Assembly (NCBI GenBank): GCA_021464245.1
Contig: JADCRB010000067.1
Location: 4,316,974-4,380,973, forward strand
Source: Carallia brachiata
Taxonomy: Eukaryota > Streptophyta > Magnoliopsida > Malpighiales > Rhizophoraceae
Reading direction: 5' to 3'
Length of the DNA: 64,000 nt
The notes below the pieces were generated by a model, which was not told where the DNA came from, ran no database searches, and was given only the letters and a program-made list of their open reading frames with translations. Within the stretch, counting starts at the first letter, position 1. Every line of letters starts with the position of its first letter. The translations under genes were made by a program, and so were the position numbers. Below, piece after piece: positions 24,301 through 36,500 of the stretch.

Positions 24301-24861
24301 GGAAAATTCCAGATTTGTGTACAGCTCCAAATCCTTCTTTTCTTTCACCAGTTCTCTCTCTCTCCCCTTTTCTCTCTCTAGACTTGTTTTGTTTTTCCTA
24401 ATATTTTGTCTGTCTTATAGGTGCGGCTGTTCTGCAGCCATTAATAAAGCTTCTTCTTGCTTTTGCTTTTTTTTCTTATAGTCTTCACTTTTGCTTTTGT
24501 GTTTTGTGTAGCCGAGAGGCTACGAGCAGAGCAGGTGCCATTTCACTCACCAGTCACTACTACCACTGCTGCCAGGCCGGGAGTGTGGGGTCCACAGACC
24601 CCCATTGGTGGGATCCACTCTGTTTCTTCTTTAAGCTACACTGCTTTTTTCAATGGATGCGGACTCTCTCTCTCTCTCATCGCCGTCCGTCAGCCATTAC
24701 GGCGCATCGGGTTGTGGATTCTTCGGATCGGGCCATCTTTCTTTTTTATTGTTTTTTTTTTTCACTGACTCCGACAATTTAAGAACAAGTTTTAATGCCA
24801 ATTGACTTTTAATTCGTTAGTTTGAATATCCTTTTGTTTTTTTTTTTTAGATTCTATTTGA
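24301..24861. other. Upstream region of the AGC kinase
   Basis: A CT-rich tract (about 24350-24382) and GC-richer segments to about 24730 suggest a promoter or leader. No coding region is supported. Confidence 0.4.
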
Positions 24862-25334
24862 ATAATATTGTCAAAATCGCACCAGTTATGAATTAAAAAT
24901 ATTAGTGGGTCAATCGAACCGGTGTATTTGAATCAGTATTTAATAATATATATATATATAAGTAATTAAAAAAATAATAATTATAAATAATGGTTAAATA
25001 TTAAATTTTTTAATTTTAAGGATGAAATTAAAAATTTTAATCAGATTTAAAATTAAATTGAATTTTTTAATTAAATTTAGTACTTAAATTATAATTTAAG
25101 TAACATTTGGGGTCAAATTATAATTTATAAATTTTTTATTTTCATGGAACCTGTTCGATCGGTCTGATTTTCACCAATTTTTACCAGTTTTGCCCCGTTC
25201 TTGACCGGTTTTGACCAATTTTTTTGATCCGGTTCACCCCTCAAAATTCACTTAAATCGGCCCGGACCCCGATCGATTACCGATTCAACCGATCCAACCG
25301 GCCAGTTCGAGCCGATTTTCACAACAATATGTTT
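24862..25334. mobile_element. Degenerate MITE with ATTGTnnnAAAATCG-type ends
   Basis: The left end ATATTGTCAAAATCG is matched by the reverse complement of the right end (CGATTTTCACAACAATAT). The right half is rich in ACCGGTT/GACCGG-like motifs, an arrangement seen in abundant plant MITE families. Boundaries and class are approximate. Confidence 0.45.
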
Positions 25335-26330
25335 GATATGAAGAGGAGTTTGTAGTTTATTATTAAATTATTACAAGGGATAATTGAAGGATAAGCCTAA
25401 AAATTTTTATCACTCAAAATATTTTTTTTTAAATCTTATTCATTTGTGTTATTTTTGTTAAATTAATTATACTTATATTTCACTTTTTTTTTCGTTAAAT
25501 ATATTGACGTGATATTTAAATGTTAGTTGAGAGTAAACTTGTCATTTCAACATAACGTGTCATATTGAAAATTAAAATGGTAACTTAATGGTTATTCGTC
25601 GCATCTCTTCCACTCACAACTCAAGTTTGAATCCTAGTATCCATATTTGAAAGTAATGTTTTTTTTTGACCGCTAGTTTAACCGTGTGAACACAAATTAG
25701 TTTCAGACTTGACAATTACTGTGATAGGATAGAAGTATATCGGCTTGGGCCCAACAGTACACAAAGATACTTCAGTCTCGACCTGTAAATCTAATAACCG
25801 ACATATCAACAATGAAGAGGAGTTGGTAGTTTGTTGTTAGATTATTGAGAGGAATAATTGAAGGAGAAGCCTGAGAATTTTTATCACTGAAAATATTTTT
25901 TTTAAATTTGATCTATCAGGTTATCTCTATTAAACTAATTACATTCATGTTTCACCTCTTTTATTTTTTGTTAGATATGTTGATGTAATACTTAGAAGTT
26001 ATGTGAAATTAAACTTGTCATTTCAACTTAATGTTTCGTATTGAAACTTAATGTGGTAGTTTAATTGTTAGTGAACATATCTCTCCACTCATGATTTAAA
26101 TTCAAAATTTAGTATGTATATTTAAAGATTATGTAATTCTTTAACTGTTAATTTGACTGTGCGCATGAAGGTTAATTTTAAATTTGATAATTATTGTACT
26201 TAACTTGAAGGAGGTCCGCTCGGACCTAAAAATGCTCAAGTGAGTATCCATTCTTAAGGATTGGATTAGACGAGACACACACAAAAATATTGCGATCTTG
26301 ATTAATATATCTGATAACTAATATATCGGT
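25335..26330. repeat. Two diverged tandem copies of a ~0.5-kb repeat, SINE-like
   Basis: Copy A (about 25335-25807) and copy B (about 25808-26330) align from GAAGAGGAGTT onward through ATAATTGAAGGA, TTTTTATCACT, AAACTTGTCATTTCAAC and the shared ends. Copy A has box A-like TGGTAACTTAATGG and box B-like AAGTTTGAATCC about 30 bp apart, suggesting a tRNA-derived origin for part of the unit. Divergence is substantial, so the duplication is old. Confidence 0.65.
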
Positions 26331-29051
26331 AATAAATTTGTATATAAATATTTTCATAATTCCTTTCACAATTAAAAAAATAAAAATTAAATAAAATATT
26401 CATTTCTCACTTTTACCTCCTCTATATCTCTCCTCTGTCCAGTCCTTTTCTGGGCGACATGGCCCCGAGTTTCTAGTACCTCACCGAATCACAATTCCTC
26501 CACAACTTTTTCATTGGTATCACAATCCAAGTTCAAATCTATTACTTTTACCTTATCTCCACCTCAGCTTCTTGGGTGGCTCCTCCTACCTTGTGTTCTT
26601 CTGTTTGCCTCCCTCCCTTTTCTTCGTTCTTCTGTTTTTTAGCTTTTGTTTTTATATGTTTTTGTGTTTTTCTATTAATAAAAGGAAATCAGATCATAAG
26701 ATTTACCAATCAAATTTTTTTAAAAAGTAAATAAAAAGAAAACCCCATTTTCTCTCTCCTCCTCTTGTCTTCTCTGTATGTGTCCCCTCTCTTTCTTGAT
26801 CCGTGGTAGTGAAAAAGGGAAAAACGAAAGAAAACCCATTAATTAATTTTTTTGATGGTGGTTCTTGATTTTGAAATGATATCAATGAAAAAGGAAAATA
26901 AAACGAAAAAAAATGGAATTTGGTTATCAAACGGAAGAGAGAGGAGAGAGAGAGAGAGAGGGGGGAGGAAGGAGAGAGAAATATTTTTTTTAATTTTTTT
27001 TAGTTTTAATTGTTAAAATATTTTGATAACATTTTAAAAAATTAAATTTTAATACGTGACGTCGTCATTTTTTATGATGTAACATGTTAAAATGATGAAT
27101 TTAATTTGAATAAGCACCTCATTAAATATTATGTCGGTATACTTAAGAGAAAAGACACATGTAAGTATTATTAATTTAATAGAAGTAATACAGTAAATTT
27201 AAAAAAATATATATTTTAAGTAATATATAATAAATTAAAAAATACTGTAAATAAAATTAATCGTTAAACTAATTTTTAATTTTAAACATTTAAATTAAAC
27301 ACACCCCTTCAACGGACTCCAAGGTGGATTCTCAGATAGCTTTTACGGTCACATGCTATTACCGTTCACCAATACAGTGAGTTAATTTTTGATTATCATA
27401 GATTATTTTCAATTTCCGCAAATCTCTTTCAAGTTTCAACTAAATCTGAGAATAAATATAACCATGACTTTTAAAAATTCGAATATAAATTCTTCCGCTT
27501 AATCTATGATCATTTCAAGTTTACCGAATGGCTTTACACTATGATTGTTTATTTATTTATTATTCATTTATTTTTTTCATGGATTATAAATTTTCTATTA
27601 CAAAAAGAAATCAAGTTGATTTGAAGGAAAAGAAAAAAAAGAAAAGTAAGGGTTTCAAGTTGACCCAAAATGAACACAAGAATCCCCCACCGCAGGGCTT
27701 ATATGGAAGACGTGGAGCCATATATTGACCAATGCTTCTGGAGTTCTGGCAGGCAAAATGTTTTTTTGGTAGAGAAAAATATTTATTATAAATATATTAA
27801 TTATCAGATTTACACATTAAAATTATGAAAAATCTTATTTTGATTATCTCATTTAATTATTTTAAATAAATAGATCTATCACATAAGTACTAATATGTCT
27901 GAGTAGACATTTTTTACTTATGGCTATGATATTAACGAGTTTTAAAATCATTATTGTGCTCTCTACAACAAATCTCCAATTTTGTTGAGACAGATACCAC
28001 ATGAAGACTCGAACTCGGATTAATACAATAGAAAGTACGTAGAATTGTCATCAAATTACTACATTAGATGATTGGTAGGCAAAATTAGGATGTGCAAATC
28101 AAGAAAATGAGTAATCACAATTATAAACAATGAATCAAAAATATGTTCCACAATTAAAGAATAATTAAGCATATTAAAGATAATGAAATTAAGGATTTTT
28201 GTCTTCTTATCTTTCGTCTTTGTGTCTTTACTTGTATTTATTAACCTTATGAGTGAAGTTTCTCCTTTTTTTTTAAGTATACCCTATAGTTCAGTTAAAA
28301 AAATTACGTTAATTGTAGTGGACCAAGTCTCAATGTCAAATTCAAAAAAAGTAAATTTTATGATATCCAATAATAATCATTAACCTTTATGACAATTTTA
28401 TAAGATTAAACATATATTAAATTCAAATTTATGATTACCATCGAAATTCTCTGACTACTAAAATATGAGTATGATCGGTATTTCACGAAATTTCTTCTTC
28501 TAATTCATCCTTCATGGGCGGTCTTTATCTCCAAATAAATATTGTCTTTAACGAGGGTAAATGTTTTTTTGTTTTTTTGGAACGATGATTGTAAATGTTA
28601 TTGCTGTTATTGGTAGTGCGTTCATTTGAAGTATATATTGATGGAATGCTTTGAAGTGGCAAGTTGGTTTGTCTAAACGTGCTAGTGCAAGTGGAGTTTT
28701 CGATGCCTTCTTTTCCCATCTCAATATGACATGATTGGTGTGATAAAATTAATAGATATACAAATATTAATGGTTGGTCTATTTATTTTTCTTTCTCCTT
28801 CAGTCATTTAAAAAAAAAAAAGACGTTGATTGGTGGACCATAACAAGATTCTCAACGGTTTGCGTTGCATTGAGACGGTGACTTGTCGGTCCCTTTGGGC
28901 AAGTCCAATGTCCAAAAGAACCCCCCAGCTGTCGGACCTCAAAATCAAATTCAAAGATACGCGTGAGACAGAGGGACAATATAGACATTCGGAGAAACGC
29001 CTGCATGGTCATTGTCTGCGCGTCAACTTAAACCCGGGTGTGGCTGTAAAT
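26331..29051. other. Gene-free stretch with scattered repeats
   Basis: It contains a GA-rich tract (about 26932-26962) and a possible SINE remnant on the minus strand near 27880-28020 (box B-like CCGAGTTCGAGTC). A 66-codon open frame at 28183-28383 has a hydrophobic start but no recognisable family. No gene is supported. Confidence 0.45.
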
Positions 29052-29610
29052 AGGAGTGTAAACAAGTAAATACGTTAATAAAAAATTTAATAACTCAATT
29101 TGATATTTTTTTAAAATTTTAAATTAAAATTTATTTAATAAACAAACTAAGTTTAAGTAAGAGTATGATAGACTTGATAAAATTTGTGAATAACTCATTT
29201 AAAAATTATTTAATAGAAATCTTAAATTTATTAAATTTTTTTTGTATGCATTAGAATATGTTTAGGAGGTTTATTTGAGTCGTGAAATATTTTTTGTTTT
29301 GCAGAAATAATGATAAAATTATGTATATTTAATCATTTATAAGTCTTACAAATGTGCCCATCTTGTGTATTGAGATACTGTGTTATGTTTATAATTATTA
29401 TTAAAAATAAACTTTTATTTTTTAATTAATTAATTTTATTAAAGTAAATATTTTTTGTAATTTAATTTAATTTATCAAAAATAATTTATAATTTTAATTA
29501 TTTTATTTATATTAAAAGATAAAATGATCCGTTCATAAAAATTTTGAAACTCAACTTAATAAAAATAAACTCGACTCGACTTGTTAGTTAAATAAAATAA
29601 ATTTGAACAA
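29052..29610. mobile_element. hAT-type MITE remnant (AGGAGTGTAAACAAG end)
   Basis: The left end resembles the common plant hAT MITE end AGGGGTGTAAAC. The right part has ACTCGACTCGACTTGTT motifs that mirror the subterminal repeats of that family. The right terminal repeat is not clear. Confidence 0.4.
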
Positions 29611-31509
29611 GTAGAACAGCGGAGGACTCTAAGCCAACAAGATGTAAACTTTACAAGTCACTTTGTAAGCCTGGTCTTTTGTACGCAGATTCAAGTTGTC
29701 GGAAATACATGTAGCCATTAATAGAACTGGAATCTCACATAGAAGTTTTTAACTTTTTCTTTTTATGATCAACGAGATTTTCCAAATTTCTCCCCTTTTA
29801 TGAGTCAAAGTACATAGTATATACATTTCAAGTAGAATGCGACTCTTACAAACATGGAAATCAACCAAGGTTTATTTTCAATCCGGTTTACTTAGATTAA
29901 ATTGGTTTAAACGTTCTTTCGAGTTCGAGTTAATTAACAAAAAAAATTATTTATTGATTGGGACCACAAAATTGGACTGAGTGTTGTGTCATGTGAATCT
30001 CCAATCCCAGGAAAGCTCCCAAGAGCAGTGATTATAATGATTAGTTGAATATCTTACCACTATATGCCAAACCCCACCCCCGCACTTCCAAAAAAAGCGG
30101 CATTTTGCAATCTCCGTTTAAGGAAAAAAATTTTCAGACAGTAATTGTGAGAGGGTAATGTATATATAATAGTTTAAATTAATAAATTATAAAATATATA
30201 TTAAAATTTAAAAAATATAAATAAATTATTAAATATTATTAAATTAATTATATAATTTACTGAGCACAATAATTACGCACTTCACCTTGCTGCGGCTTTT
30301 CTTAAAAAGGGCAAGTTTGCAAGTTTCAAAGGTGTAGGATTATACTATTGGAATTATTATTTGTTTTTCAATGTACCAAAAAAGAGTATTGGAATTAGGA
30401 AAAGTGAGGGAGCCACTCCAAAGGTGGTCGGCTGGTCGCATTAATTATTCCTTACTTGTATTTCCCACGGACTTTTTCAGTGACTTCTGGGTTGCTTGCT
30501 ACTAATCCTGCACTAAATGAGAGGCTTTTGCTATTAAGTACACTTTTTGATTTTTATGCTCTGTGTTGAGGGCAGAGGATGAATAGATGGATTGAGTTGA
30601 GAATTGAGATAATCTAATTTGCTTGCAAATTTGAGAGAAAAAAAATATATTATTGAACTTTTATCAAATTTGAATAATATAAATAGAGATACATCTGTGT
30701 AACAAAATAAATTTTAAAAATTTATTTAAACACGTTAACATTATATATTATTATTATAAATGGTAACTTAATTTCTTATCATCAACTTCTTTTTTACTTA
30801 AATTTGAATTCGATTTATCTTTTTTTTTTTTTCAAATGATATAACTTATAAATATGTTCCGCCTTCTCTGTTTTTTTTTTTTTTGGGTCCTCTCCTCTCT
30901 TGCTAGGACCATCTTCTTGGATACAAAGATTTTCAAATTGTCAGCAAAAGCAGAAAAATTTATATAGGAGCACAATAAAAATGTTCTATACATTAAAAAG
31001 CAATACATCTTAAATATATTTAGTTATATATCTGAAACAAATATAATTTTGTAAACAAAAAAGGTCTTGGGTGTCTTCATCTACACCATTGATTCGTAAA
31101 ATGGTCAACATTTCAACAACTTTTCACTAGCTAACTTGAGAGGATTTAAATGCGGAACAGATTATTGTCGATGGCACTAAAGAAACCTCTAAAATACCGG
31201 TAATTAACAACTTCTACTTTTATTTTCGATGTCTTTAATGTCTCAGATTATAATCCTCTGAATGCGCATAAATTTGCACAAAGACGCTTACATTACACCG
31301 AATGTCCAAATCACTGCGACTTCTTCTCAACCCTTCTTGGCCCACCGCAGCTTCGTTGGTCTGTTTGGTCTCCGTGGAGAACATTCGTAGTCAAATTTGG
31401 GCCCTCGAAAACATTTCAGGCCTGTCTTAGGATAATGCTTCCACACAGAGTTTTCCGTTAAAACAAGTTTAACTTTTTTTTCGCGTATTCAACAAAATTT
31501 TAACCAATA
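29611..31509. other. Intergenic AT-rich stretch, no gene seen
   Basis: No coding region, RNA gene or well-bounded repeat was recognised. Poly(T) runs occur near 30818 and 30870. Confidence 0.45.
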
Positions 31510-31725
31510 GACACTAGCACGTATAATAGAAGTTTGTTATCATTTAATTAAAGATTTTGAGTTTGAACTCTTTGAATGCAACCGCATTAAATACCTATTA
31601 AAACCGCATTAAATACCTATTAAGAGATTATTGTCGCCCATGTGATCCGACCCGAGTCGATCCAAATTAGTCAGTTTTTCAGCTGGATACCGGACAGTCC
31701 TAAACCTAAAAAAAAAAATTAGATT
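31510..31725 (+). mobile_element. Diverged SINE related to the one in the CSN7 intron
   Basis: It shares AATGCAACCGCATTAAATAC, the GACCCGAGTCGATCCAAATTAGTCAG region, a CGGACAGTC block and an A-rich tail with the element at 13608. An extra tandem copy of ACCGCATTAAATACCTATTA lies within it. The 5' limit is approximate and no target duplication is evident. Confidence 0.65.
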
Positions 31726-32895
31726 TTTATTTTAAATATTAAAATTTAACATTATGTGAAATTTATTGAAATGAAGAAAGTTACTTATTATATAACTCAT
31801 TACTCAATAAATTTTTCAATAAAAAAAAAAAAAAAAAACTTCTGCCAAATGGTAAACAAATATGATGTGATACAGTATAGTCATGAAGATATTAGCAAGG
31901 TCCGCAGATTTTATGTCATGACTTAATCCATTCCGTTTCGTTTTATGATGTTGATTTCGTCTACTACTAAATTTTCGTCTCAAAAATTGGATGAATTATT
32001 TAATCTACACAGCACTCAATGAAGATTACCAATTATTGATGTAGAGCACCACTACTTCCTTTTGATAACATAAATTTGATTAATTTTTCATGCCAACTCA
32101 TAGTTTGATTTATTTGTTGGAGAGACGTAAATGGAAGAAAATACTTTTTTTTTTATTAGAAATGTGCATCATGAATATGTTAGTTATAACACTTACAGGT
32201 CGAGGTCGACATCATCGTTGCTATTCTCGTTTAATCAAATTCTATAAAGAAAACTTATCACTTGTACATTATTAGACCTGAATGAATTTTCTCCATTCGA
32301 TTGTAGTAACGAATTTTGAATCAGAGTTCAGCAAACTCAAGGATTCATGAAATAGAAATTTTCAACTTTTGTAACATTTGAAACTCAAACTTTAATTGTA
32401 ATAAAAAATATATTAAATTATCAATTAAACTATTATATAATATTGTAACAGGCAAAAACTCGAACCATTAGGGGGAGCACTTATGTACAACGATACAAAA
32501 TGCTTCTCACTCTTGTCATCGTTGCTGATGTCATCTTCTTAATTTGATTGTCACAATGTTATACTGATAGCCAATATTGATGCAAGAGAAATTTCATAAA
32601 CCGAAAATGGTAGCGCATTGAAACTCTTTTTAATTTTAATGTAATATGAGCTTTCCATTTATCTTGCATGTTTTAGAGTACCTCTTTCTTTTCATTTTGT
32701 TAGAAAAAAAAATGCCAAATTAAATATTAGAAAAGAATTTAAGGAACTGCCGTTTGTTGTAGTCTTGGAGTAAATGCTGAACATTACTAGGCTATATGTT
32801 CTCAGTTCGAACACCATTAAGGCCAACATTGGAACTAGCCTTTAAGTGTGTCTTAATGCTAAAGTAAGTGGACATAAATTTTCACACTTTTATGT
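31726..32895. other. Intergenic AT-rich stretch, no gene seen
   Basis: Nothing coding is supported. A box B-like CAGTTCGAACACC near 32805 hints at another SINE remnant. Confidence 0.4.
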
Positions 32896-33135
32896 TGTGC
32901 TTGAATTGATAAAAAGTCGTGAGAAATAAAATTATAAAAAAATAAAATTATTCAGATTAATAGATAATTGTGAGAAAGAAAATGAATGGTAATTTATAAA
33001 AAAAAATTAATTATTTGAATTGATGAGAAAATTATAAAAATAAGTTATAAAAAAATAATATAATAATAATAATATTTTTTAATTAAAAATTTTCATTTAT
33101 TTTACTTTTTTCACCAAATTTCATAAAACTAAACA
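32896..33135. mobile_element. MITE relative of the element at 731-1888
   Basis: It begins GTGCTTGAATTGATAAAAAG, matching the left arm at about 735 (GTGTTTGGGATTGATAAAAAG) and followed by the same AAAATGAATGG-type units. It lacks the inserted foldback element. Ends are approximate. Confidence 0.5.
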
Positions 33136-33597
33136 TATTATTAAAGACAAACACAATAATTTTTTAACGGGAATCATCAGACACCACCCCACTTAATTGC
33201 TTCGTCCACTCTTGGCAGGCTTTTTTTGCTCAAAAGTTTTTCAATCTCACATTTGGCGGGTAAAGGGGTAAAGAGATCTGAGATCGGATGAGGCTCCAAC
33301 GGTCGAGATTCGGCGTAAACTACAATCAACGCGAACGTTACAAATTCCATGATTAATGAGGGCGTGATTACCAACTTATCACGCCGCCACGTGTTAATAG
33401 GTCAACTTCTGGGATCGGGACGTTCCTTTCCAGTGACGTTGACTACAAACCCACGACTCTAAAACCGTCATTCTCTCCAGTATGCTTGGCCGTTCAAAGG
33501 ACTCTCAACAACCTTCGTTTTTCACGCTTCCTCGGCAAAAATTCTCCCTACTGACCGATCTTGCGTACGGAAACCCTAGATCGCTCTGCCGCGTGAC
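33136..33597 (+). promoter_or_regulatory. Upstream region of the VAD1 homologue
   Basis: The GC-richer 460 bp before the start codon contain CCACGTG (G-box-like) near 33390 and no clear TATA box close to the ATG. Promoter function is inferred from position. Confidence 0.35.
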
Positions 33598-36500
33598 ATG
33601 GCCGTGGCCTCCGCCACCGCAGAGAGGATCGACTTGTCGCCGTCGCCGCCAATGGACGCCGCTCCATCGAAGTCCGCCTCAGAAACGGGTTCTGAATCGT
33701 CGTCGGCAGCTTCCCTCCCCAGCGCTGCCGACCCGCCCGATCGTAATGATTCGTCCAATTCTTCTCCAAACCCTAACCGAGACGCCGCTGCCGAGGCGCT
33801 GGTATTTCTCTTTCTAGTCCGTTTGCCGTTAACGGCGTGTGCGAGTGCATTTCAAGTGAATTTGTTTGGCGGTTACTGCTGTTTGTCAATCCTTGACGGT
33901 TATGAGCGTTTCAAATTTCATGTAATCGATGGCTCTGTTTGGCAGCCGCGAAAATGTGTGGAAAATGCTCTGTTTAAAACGTTTCCATACTTTTTTTTCC
34001 TGGTTTGAAGCATAACTATAGTCATAGCTGATTTCATTAAACTCTCGATCCATGCTTTTTTTGTGTTAATGTACTTTTTTTTAAAACTTTATATTTGGTG
34101 TTTATGGTAATGTATAGAGATAATTCTAAATTTGATATTTCATTTCTGTTTTTCGGTTCGTTAACAGGCCCTAGCTTCTCTGAGGAGCGAAGAGTATCGT
34201 CAGCTGTTCCGCCTTCCACCTGATGAAGTGAGTAACCTCGGACTACAAATGATTGTTGCGTAGGAAGTATTTTACATCACACAATTACTTCAGACTTTAC
34301 AACCTGTTAACTTGAAGGAACTTAAATTTTGAAGCCTTTTATTAGGTTGTTGGGTGCTTAAACTTGCTAATTCAGTGTGAACTGACTTTGTAGTCCTGAA
34401 GGATTCCCCTTGTTCCTAACTGATTCCTTCCTGAATTTTTTTTTTTTGTACTGCAAATAGGCTCTTGTACAAGATTTTAACTGTGCATTCCAGGACAGCA
34501 TACTTCTTCAGGTAATTTTGATCTTTACTTTTATTTTTTATTGAGGGGCACATGTTTATTGAAAGTATTTTAAATGTTTGTAATCAAACTTTGTTTTTAG
34601 AGTGGGCACGGTCAGATTGAGTTTTGTACCCCTGTTTTTGTTTCTGTGGATACTTTTTGACTAATGTGGAGTAATTGACTGAAAATGTTTCTTAATCATA
34701 AGTATGTTTGATGTCTTGTCGCGTGTTGCAGGGACATATGTACCTGTTTGTGCATTATGTTTGCTTCTATTCAAACATATTTGGATTTGAGACAAAGGTA
34801 TTTTCCAAAACCTAGTTTTAATTCTAATTATCAATGAGTGGTTTTCTGCTTCCTTAGGTCTCATTCTTGACTTTTGCTTGGAACTTTTCATGAATTTATG
34901 CTCCAGAAATAATCCCTTTTAGTGAGATTACAAGCGTGAAGAGAGCAAAGACAGCTGGGATCTTCCCTAATGCAATAGAAATTTTTGCTGTGGGGAAAAA
35001 GGTAGTAACTGATATGGAGTACTTTCTGTTATTTTTATTTTTGTCTTTGTGTTGTTTGCAAGGAATCAGTCCGCTAATTGCAACTTAAATAAACTGCTTT
35101 CACTTCTGGATTGGGGTCACAGGTGCAAATTTTTTAAACATGGTTATTTTCTTGGCAGTATTTTTTTGCATCATTCCTGTCACGTGATGAAGCTTTTAAG
35201 CTCATCAGCGATGGATGGTTGCAGCACAGTAATGGCGTCCAACCAATGACAGAACAGGTGGTAGTTTTGCCTCACATTTTTGGTTATTTTCATGTTAGCT
35301 TCTCTTAGGGGATAAAGCGATAGCATGGTAAGTGAACCAGTGTAATAGCGTGCACAAGAGAAGAGTTACCATGCTAATTGCCACCATGAAATGAAGAAAC
35401 TGAGAATTAAAAATTATGATGTAGAGCATATAAACTGTAGTCTTTGTGCTGCGTCAGGGATAGTCTAGAGAAGTCACAGCTGTAAGTCCATAACTAAAAG
35501 GTAATAAAACTTCACCTTGTTTCTTTGCTTGAAAGATTGGAACACATAATGCTTTATGGACTGATATTATGCTAGGAAATGAATTTTTTTAGAGATAACA
35601 TTCTATTTACTTATTTTTTTTAAGTTCATGCCCTTGTCTTCTCTTCTTTATTTTCAATACTTTGGATGTAAATAAAAACAAGGCGTCCCAATGCACTAGA
35701 CTTTTGCACCGTGGGGTCTGGGGAGGGCCTTATTATTATATAATTATGGCTCTAATTTATGTTGTTACCTTCTCCATTTTGAGTTGGCGAAACTTATGGT
35801 TGGAGTTTTTGTTTCACTGTTGATAATTTTTATCATGTTTATCAAATTTGCCTCAGGAATCATTATCTAGGTCAAATAGCCAAGATAGTGGGCTTGTCAT
35901 AATTGAAAATGTCAATAGCTTCAGAGGAGTCAGTGAAGTGGATTCTACTGCCAGGTATTTTTATGAGGTTTACAAGTTTTGTCAGCCTTTGAATTACACC
36001 ATGTGGGATTCATCATAATTTGATTGTGTATATCAATCAGGCATAGGGATTCTCCTCCTTTAGATAATAGTAAGCTTTCAGCTGATGCTGAAAATGGCAG
36101 CATCTCGGTAACATTTACACAAGAAGATAAGGTGGCACAAGATGCAGAACAAGTTGAAAATACTGAGTCATCTTCTTCAACTGGACCTTCGACATGGCAT
36201 GTTGAAGATCTTGATGCACCTCAGAGTTAGTCGCCTTCTTCTATAATTCTTGGCTCTGGTTCTCATTATAAATTTATAGTAATTGTTTCATTCACCTTTC
36301 CTTTTTTATTTTTAAACTTCCTGGGCTTTCCATCTCCCATAATGAACATAATTGTTGCATTCAAGGTTAGTGATTTGGATGCTTAATTCTGGACTGGTTT
36401 GAGGAGTTACAGGTCATTGATTGCAGATTTCTGAGAGTCACGGAATTTTTTTTTTTGGGTGGGAGTTGGAATGGAATATGAAATGTTGGTCAGGTTAGAT

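Noticed and set aside
25130..25330. Repeated ACCGGTT/GACCGG motifs suggesting a CRISPR-like array
   Set aside because: Units vary in length and orientation with no constant spacer; this is the subterminal repeat pattern of a plant MITE.
26410..26600. Possible start of a retrotransposon gag (ATG before a Pro/Ser-rich stretch)
   Set aside because: The frame stops within a few codons (GAGTTTCTAG) and no downstream protease, integrase or reverse transcriptase motif is present.
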